Part shown: positions 1 to 5,427 of the stretch, piece after piece
Numbering within the stretch: the stretch's first letter is position 1
Layout: each line of letters starts with the position of its first letter
Assembly (NCBI GenBank): GCA_021784995.1
Contig: JAJYHA010000227.1
Span: forward strand, 1-5,427
DNA from: Myxococcales bacterium
Lineage (GTDB): Bacteria > Myxococcota > Myxococcia > Myxococcales > Anaeromyxobacteraceae
Length of the DNA: 5,427 nucleotides
Reading direction: 5' to 3'
The notes under the pieces: generated by a model
Databases searched by the model: none
The model's input: the letters and a program-made list of their open reading frames with translations, nothing else
What the model was told of the DNA's origin: nothing
Translations under genes and position numbers: made by a program

Positions 1-1132
<1,132 letters not shown>

Positions 1133-1142
1133 GCGGCGCCGG

Positions 1143-1154
1143 CGTCGTTCGACG
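1143..1154 (+). other. Small hairpin in nifH-nifD spacer
   Basis: CGTCG (1143-1147) and CGACG (1150-1154) are perfect inverted arms around TT, eleven bases after the nifH stop. In RNA the two-base loop would probably open to a 4-bp stem with a 4-base loop. No T-tract follows, so it is not an intrinsic terminator. nifH message often exceeds nifDK message in diazotrophs, and spacer structures can contribute by processing or mRNA protection; that role here is inference, and the stem is weak. Confidence 0.25.
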
Positions 1155-1173
1155 GACACGGGTCCCAGGCACC

Positions 1174-1179
1174 GAGGAG
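1174..1179 (+). promoter_or_regulatory. nifD ribosome binding site
   Basis: GAGGAG ends six bases before the ATG at 1186. This decides the start: the nifD frame is open far upstream, back through the nifH region, so the longest open frame (from position 64) overstates the protein by hundreds of residues. The residues after 1186 ([10 protein letters not shown]) begin a normal NifD N-terminus. Confidence 0.85.
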
Positions 1180-1185
1180 CGAACC

Positions 1186-2631
1186 ATGGCGGACACGATC
1201 AAGAAGGTCGAGGGCATCACCAAGGAGTCGACGCAGAAGATGATCGACTCGGCGCTGGAGGCCTACCCGGAGAAGGGGAAGAAGAAGCGCGCCCCCCACC
1301 TGGCCCCCAACGACCCGACCGCCTGCACGACCTGCGTCAAGTCGAACCGCAAGACGGTCCCCGGCGTGATGAGCGCGCGAGGCTGCGCCTACGCCGGGGC
1401 CAAGGGGGTGGTCTGGGGGCCGATCCGCGACATGGTCCACGTGTCGCACGGCCCGGTCGGCTGCGGCTGGTACTCCTGGGGCACCCGCCGGAACCTCATG
1501 TCCGGGAAGAACGGGGTGACCAGCTTCGGGATGCAGTTCACCTCGGACTTCTCGGAGAAGGACATCGTCTACGGCGGCGACAAGAAGCTCGCCGTCCTCC
1601 TCAAGGAGGCCAAGGAGCTCTTCCCGCTCGCCAAGGGGATCTCCGTCCTCTCCGAGTGCCCGGTGGGGCTCATCGGCGACGACATCAACGCCGTCGCCAA
1701 GAAGTCCACGCAGGAGCTCGACCTCCCGGTCATCCCCTGCAACTGCGAGGGCTTCCGCGGCGTCTCGCAGTCGCTCGGGCACCACATCTCCAACGACACC
1801 ATCCGCGACTACATCATCGAGACGCGGGAGTTCGCCGAGCCGGCGGGGCCGTACGACGTGGCCCTCATCGGCGACTACAACATCGGCGGCGACGTCTGGT
1901 CGGCGAAGGCGCTCCTCGAGGAGATCGGCCTCAACGTGAAGGCGACCTGGACCGGCGACGGCGAGATGGAGCGGATCGCCGCCACCCACCAGGTGAAGCT
2001 GAACCTCATCCACTGCTACCGGTCGATGAACTACATGTGCAAGGTGATGGAGGAGAAGTACGGGATCCCCTGGGTGGAGTTCAACTTCTTCGGCCCGACC
2101 AAGATCCGGGAGAGCCTCCGGAAGATCGCCGAGCGGTTCGACGCCCGCATCCAGGAGAACGTCGAGAAGGTGCTGCTCAAGTACGAGCCGATGATGAAGG
2201 CGGTCGTCGACGAGTACCGGCCCCGGCTGGAGGGCAAGAAGGTGATGCTCTACGTCGGCGGCCTCCGCCCGCGCCACACCGTCGGCGCCTACGAGGACCT
2301 GGGGATGGTGGTGGTCGGCGCCGGGTACGAGTTCGCCCACTCCGACGACTACGAGCGGACGATGCCCGAGCTGCCGGACGCGACGGTCATCTACGACGAC
2401 GCCTCGGAGCACGAGCTCGAGCAGTTCGTCCACGCCCTCAAGCCGGACCTGGTCGCGAGCGGCATCAAGGAGAAGTACGTCTTCCAGAAGATGGGGCTCC
2501 CCTTCCGGCAGATGCACAGCTGGGACTACTCCGGGCCGTACCACGCCTACCAGGGGTTCCCGGTCTTCGCCCGCGACATCGACATGGCCGTGAACAGCCC
2601 CACCTGGAAGCTCGTCCAGGCGCCCTTCTAG
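1186..2631 (+). CDS. nifD: NifD, nitrogenase MoFe protein alpha subunit
   Basis: The 481-residue product is the alpha subunit of dinitrogenase, holding FeMo-cofactor, where N2 is reduced to ammonia, and half of the P-cluster. P-cluster ligands are present: Cys67 (RGCAYAG), Cys93 (GPVGCGW) and Cys158 ([11 protein letters not shown]). The two protein ligands of FeMo-cofactor are Cys277 (HCYRSMNY) and His444 ([12 protein letters not shown]). Active-site residues known from Azotobacter vinelandii are also kept: V75 (its alpha-Val70), R101 (Arg96), Q195 (Gln191), H199 (His195) and R361 (Arg359), so the enzyme should be a functional Mo-type nitrogenase. The length is close to the Azotobacter 492, with no large insertion of the clostridial kind. 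An N-terminal CTTC (Cys47, Cys50) adds a CxxC pair. The gene follows nifH by 53 bp and precedes nifK by 75 bp, without nifI1/nifI2 between nifH and nifD, as is usual for bacterial nif operons. Confidence 0.98.
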   Translation: MADTIKKVEGITKESTQKMIDSALEAYPEKGKKKRAPHLAPNDPTACTTCVKSNRKTVPGVMSARGCAYAGAKGVVWGPIRDMVHVSHGPVGCGWYSWGTRRNLMSGKNGVTSFGMQFTSDFSEKDIVYGGDKKLAVLLKEAKELFPLAKGISVLSECPVGLIGDDINAVAKKSTQELDLPVIPCNCEGFRGVSQSLGHHISNDTIRDYIIETREFAEPAGPYDVALIGDYNIGGDVWSAKALLEEIGLNVKATWTGDGEMERIAATHQVKLNLIHCYRSMNYMCKVMEEKYGIPWVEFNFFGPTKIRESLRKIAERFDARIQENVEKVLLKYEPMMKAVVDEYRPRLEGKKVMLYVGGLRPRHTVGAYEDLGMVVVGAGYEFAHSDDYERTMPELPDATVIYDDASEHELEQFVHALKPDLVASGIKEKYVFQKMGLPFRQMHSWDYSGPYHAYQGFPVFARDIDMAVNSPTWKLVQAPF

Positions 2632-2659
2632 GGAGCACCGATCACCGGAGCGCAGCCGG

Positions 2660-2674
2660 CCGTCCGCGGGACGG
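2660..2674 (+). other. Hairpin(s) in nifD-nifK spacer
   Basis: CCGTCC (2660-2665) and GGACGG (2669-2674) are a perfect 6-bp inverted repeat with a GCG loop. The right arm (GGACG, 2669-2673) can instead pair with CGTCC at 2688-2692, which ends immediately before the nifK Shine-Dalgarno AGAGGAG (2693-2699). No T-tract is present, so this is not an intrinsic terminator. The rest of the 75-bp spacer shows no ORF. A role in mRNA stability or in setting nifK translation is conjecture. Confidence 0.4.
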
Positions 2675-2706
2675 ATGAGTCCCCGTGCGTCCAGAGGAGA
2701 ACGAAC

Positions 2707-4176
2707 ATGGCGAACAACCTCGGCCTCACCGTGAAGCCCGTCACCCCCACCACCCCCGAGGAGGAGGCCCGGGTCGCCGCCTGGATCGACACCGCGGAGT
2801 ACCGCGAGAAGAACTTCGCGCGGCAGGCGCTGGTCATCAACCCGGTCCACGCCTGCCAGCCGCTGGGCGCCGAGCTGGCGGCCCACGGCTTCGAGGGGAC
2901 GCTCCCGTTCGTCCACGGCTCCCAGGGCTGCGCCTCCTACTACCGGTCGACGCTCAACCGGCACTTCCGCGAGCCGGCGCCGGCGGTCTCCGACTCGATG
3001 ACCGAGGACGGCGCGGTCTTCGGCGGCCAGGCCAACCTCCACGAGGGGCTGGAGAACGCGCTGGCGCTCTACAAGCCGAAGATGATCGCCGTCTTCACCT
3101 CCTGCATGCCGGAGATCATCGGCGACGACCTGACCGCGTTCCTCAAGAACGCCCGGACCAAGGGGATCGTCCCCAAGGAGCTCCCGGTCCCCTTCGCCAA
3201 CACCCCGAGCTTCAGCGGCACCCACACCGCCGGCTACGACGCGATGCTGCTGGCGATCCTCCAGACCCTCACCGAGGGGAAGCGGGTGGAGGGGCGCTGC
3301 ACCGGCAAGCTCAACTTCATCGCCGGGTTCGACGCCAACACCGGGAACTACCGCGAGTACCGGAGGATCTTCGAGGCCTTCGGGGTCCCCGCCACCCTCC
3401 TGGCCGACATCTCGGAGTCCTTCGACTCCCCGAACGACGGCACCTACCGGCCCTACCCGGGCGGCACCCCGCTCCTCGAGGCGGCCGACTCGATCAACGG
3501 GAAGGCGACGCTCACGGTGCAGCCCTACGCGACCGCCAAGACCTACGCCTGGCTGAAGGACAGCTACGCCGGCCGGCACGCCGCCCTCCCCATGCCGATC
3601 GGGATCGGCCGGACGGACGCCTTCCTCATGAAGGTCTCGGAGCTCTTCGACAAGCCGGTGCCGGACGCCCTGCGGGCCGAGCGGGGCCGGGCGGTCGACG
3701 CCATGACCGACGCCCAGCAGTACATGCACGGGAAGAAGTTCGCCGTCTACGGCGACCCCGACCCGCTCCTCGGCCACGTCGCCTTCCTCCTGGAGATGGG
3801 CGCCTCGCCGCGCCACGTCCTCTGCAGCAAGGGGTCGAAGAAGCTGGAGAAGGAGCTCCAGGCGCTCCTCGACGGCTCCCCCTACGGCGCCGGGTGCTCG
3901 GTCCACATGAACCGCGACCTCTGGCACATGCGCAGCCTGCTCATGACCGACCCGGTGGACGCGATGATCGGCGACACCCACGGCAAGTTCGCCGCCCGCG
4001 ACGCGAAGATCCCGCTCTTCCGCTTCGGGTTCCCGGTCTTCGACCGGGTGAACAAGCACCGGGCGCCGATCATCGGCTACCAGGGGGTGATCAACATGGT
4101 CACCGAGATCTGCAACAAGTTCCTCGACGTCCGCGACGAGACCTGCGAGGAGCGCTTCTTCGAGATGATGCGGTAG
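2707..4176 (+). CDS. nifK: NifK, nitrogenase MoFe protein beta subunit
   Basis: The 489-residue product is the beta subunit of the NifD2NifK2 MoFe protein; it supplies the other half of the P-cluster at the alpha-beta interface and helps dock NifH. P-cluster ligands are seen at Cys50 (NPVHACQPLGA), Cys75 (HGSQGCASYYR) and Cys133 (FTSCMPEIIGDD). Ser168 (NTPSFSG) matches the redox-switchable P-cluster serine beta-Ser188 of Azotobacter vinelandii. Other family blocks are SDSMTEDGAVFGGQANL at 95-111, YGDPD at 348-352 and GFPVFDR at 441-447. The protein is shorter than the Azotobacter subunit (523), missing about 20 N-terminal residues before the first ligand and some of the C-terminal region; this is within family variation. 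The start is supported by AGAGGAG at 2693-2699, seven bases before the ATG. nifE follows after 15 bp, so the two are probably translated from one message. Confidence 0.98.
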   Translation: MANNLGLTVKPVTPTTPEEEARVAAWIDTAEYREKNFARQALVINPVHACQPLGAELAAHGFEGTLPFVHGSQGCASYYRSTLNRHFREPAPAVSDSMTEDGAVFGGQANLHEGLENALALYKPKMIAVFTSCMPEIIGDDLTAFLKNARTKGIVPKELPVPFANTPSFSGTHTAGYDAMLLAILQTLTEGKRVEGRCTGKLNFIAGFDANTGNYREYRRIFEAFGVPATLLADISESFDSPNDGTYRPYPGGTPLLEAADSINGKATLTVQPYATAKTYAWLKDSYAGRHAALPMPIGIGRTDAFLMKVSELFDKPVPDALRAERGRAVDAMTDAQQYMHGKKFAVYGDPDPLLGHVAFLLEMGASPRHVLCSKGSKKLEKELQALLDGSPYGAGCSVHMNRDLWHMRSLLMTDPVDAMIGDTHGKFAARDAKIPLFRFGFPVFDRVNKHRAPIIGYQGVINMVTEICNKFLDVRDETCEERFFEMMR

Positions 4177-4191
4177 CGGGCGAGACCGACC

Positions 4192-5427
4192 ATGGCGCGC
4201 CCCGACTACTACGACGCGGCGGAGTGCGAGACCCACGAGAAGGGGGCGCCCAAGTTCTGCAAGAGGTCGGAGCCGGGGGAGGGGACGGAGCGGAGCTGCG
4301 CCTTCGACGGGGCCCGCGTCGTCCTCATGCCCATCACCGACGCCATCCACCTGGTCCACGGGCCGATCGCCTGCGGCCGGCAACAGCTGGGACAACCGCG
4401 GCGCCCGCTCCAGCGGCTCCCAGCTGTACCGGCGCGGCTTCACCACCGAGCTGCTCCAGAACGACGTGATCTTCGGGGGGGAGAAGAAGCTCCACCAGGC
4501 GATCCTCGAGCTGGCCGAGCGCTACCGCGGCGAGGCCAAGGCGATCTTCGTCTACGCCACCTGCGTCTCGGCGATGACCGGCGACGACCTGGAGGCGGTC
4601 TGCAAGGCGGCCGGGGGCCGGGTGTCGATCCCGGTCATCCCGGTCAACACCCCCGGCTTCGTCGGCGACAAGAACATCGGCAACCGGCTCGCCGGCGAGC
4701 TCCTCCTCGAGCACGTGATCGGCACCGCCGAGCCGGCGACCGTCACCGACTACGACCTCAACCTCATCGGCGAGTACAACATCGCCGGCGACCTCTGGGG
4801 GATGCTCCCGCTCCTGGAGCGGCTCGGGATCCGGGTCCTGTCCTGCATCAGCGGCGACGCCCGCTTCGAGGACCTGCGCCACGCCCACCGGGCGCGGCTC
4901 AACGTCATCATCTGCTCGAAGAGCCTCACCAACCTCGCCCGGAAGATGAAGAAGCGCTGGGGCATCCCCTGGATCGAGGAGTCCTTCTACGGGATCTCGG
5001 ACACCAGCCGGGCGCTGCGGAACATCGCCGAGGCGCTCGACGTCGCCCGGGGCGGGCCCGGCGAGAGGACCCTGCGCGACCGGGTGGAGCGGCTCGTCGC
5101 CGAGGAGGAGGAGGCCTGCCGCCGCGCCATCGCCCCGCACCGGGCCCGGCTGGAGGGAAAGCGCGCGGTCCTCTTCACCGGCGGGGTGAAGACCTGGTCG
5201 ATGGTGAGCGCGCTGCGCGAGCTCGGCGTGGAGATCCTCGCGGCCGGGACCCAGAACTCCACCCTCGAGGACTTCCACCGGATGAAGGCGCTGATGCGCC
5301 CGGACGCCCGGATCATCGAGGACACCTCGACGGCGGGGCTGCTCGCGGTCATGCGCGAGCGGACGCCGGATCTCATCGTCGCCGGCGGCAAGACCAAGTT
5401 CCTGGCGCTGAAGACCCGGACGCCGTT
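4192..5427 (+). CDS. nifE: NifE, FeMo-cofactor scaffold subunit; frameshifted and 3'-incomplete
   Basis: NifE and NifN form a NifDK-like tetramer on which the NifB-derived Fe-S-C core is matured to FeMo-cofactor. Residues 1-61 read in frame from 4192 (Cys36 in SCAFDG, Cys61 in HGPIAC). After an extra G at 4375/4376 the conserved sequence continues in the next frame from 4376: [103 protein letters not shown]. With that base removed, 411 residues are visible of a usual 440-480. Cys36, Cys61 and Cys124 match Azotobacter Cys37, Cys62 and Cys124; Cys241 corresponds to its Cys250. The ATG at 4192 is the first possible in-frame start after the nifK stop (4174-4176, same frame). No clean Shine-Dalgarno is seen, only a weak GGGCGAG, so translation may depend on coupling to nifK. 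As written, the protein would be wrong after residue 61 and probably non-functional. The C-terminus lies past the window. Confidence 0.93.
   Translation, partial: MARPDYYDAAECETHEKGAPKFCKRSEPGEGTERSCAFDGARVVLMPITDAIHLVHGPIACGRQQLGQPRRPLQRLPAVPARLHHRAAPERRDLRGGEEAPPGDPRAGRALPRRGQGDLRLRHLRLGDDRRRPGGGLQGGRGPGVDPGHPGQHPRLRRRQEHRQPARRRAPPRARDRHRRAGDRHRLRPQPHRRVQHRRRPLGDAPAPGAARDPGPVLHQRRRPLRGPAPRPPGAAQRHHLLEEPHQPRPEDEEALGHPLDRGVLLRDLGHQPGAAEHRRGARRRPGRARREDPARPGGAARRRGGGGLPPRHRPAPGPAGGKARGPLHRRGEDLVDGERAARARRGDPRGRDPELHPRGLPPDEGADAPGRPDHRGHLDGGAARGHARADAGSHRRRRQDQVPGAEDPDAV
4372..4384 (+). other. nifE: One-base insertion (frameshift) in nifE
   Basis: The sequence reads TGC-G-GCC-GGC-AAC, where NifE needs TGC-GCC-GGC-AAC (Cys-Ala-Gly-Asn, the C-A-G block after HGPIA). 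One extra G, indistinguishable between 4375 and 4376, shifts the frame. The spot is CGGCCGG, a GC-rich self-complementary stretch and a plausible place for a base-calling or polymerase error. No slippery heptamer or typical stimulatory structure supporting programmed frameshifting was seen. Confidence 0.9.

Noticed and set aside
4372..4384. Programmed ribosomal frameshift in nifE
   Set aside because: No slippery heptamer or convincing downstream pseudoknot is visible, and I know of no NifE made by recoding; an error or mutation is simpler.
2685..4469. Plus-strand ORF of 594 residues overlapping nifK in another frame
   Set aside because: Its composition is Arg/Pro/Gly/Ala-rich without motifs; nifK at 2707-4176 explains the region.
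4334..5278. Minus-strand ORF of 314 residues opposite nifE
   Set aside because: It has the same shadow composition, and the + strand codes clearly for NifE across the whole interval.

Overview
This window is the start of a molybdenum-nitrogenase operon, read entirely on the + strand: nifH (266-1132), nifD (1186-2631), nifK (2707-4176) and most of nifE (4192 to the right edge). All four were recognised from conserved metal-cluster and nucleotide-binding motifs in the translations. The DNA is very GC-rich, with almost every third codon position G or C. The control region is of the sigma-54/NifA type. Together these suggest a high-GC proteobacterium or a related Gram-negative diazotroph (Myxococcota such as Anaeromyxobacter are one possibility). 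The genus cannot be fixed from this sequence alone.

Layout. Positions 1-265 are a non-coding control region. It holds a 16-bp GC palindrome at the left edge, a degenerate and then a perfect NifA upstream activator site (TGT-N10-ACA at 42-57, with the near-match 21 bp upstream), and a strong -24/-12 promoter match at 175-190. The predicted transcript starts near 201, leaving a leader of about 65 nt before nifH. The nifH-nifD spacer (53 bp) and the nifD-nifK spacer (75 bp) carry small GC-rich hairpins but no T-tract terminators. The nifK-nifE gap is only 15 bp, so the four genes look co-transcribed.

How the genes work together. NifH is the Fe protein, which passes electrons to the NifD2NifK2 MoFe protein with ATP hydrolysis and also acts in cofactor maturation. 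NifD and NifK carry all the expected P-cluster ligands, and NifD carries the FeMo-cofactor ligands. NifE, with NifN (expected just beyond the right edge), forms the scaffold on which FeMo-cofactor is finished before insertion into NifDK.

The one real anomaly is in nifE: a single extra G at 4375/4376 moves the conserved NifE reading from frame 1 to frame 2 directly after Cys61. Everything downstream is still well-conserved NifE in the shifted frame, so this is either a very recent mutation or, more probably, a sequencing or assembly error. I found no undescribed system; apart from nifE this is a canonical nifHDKE segment.
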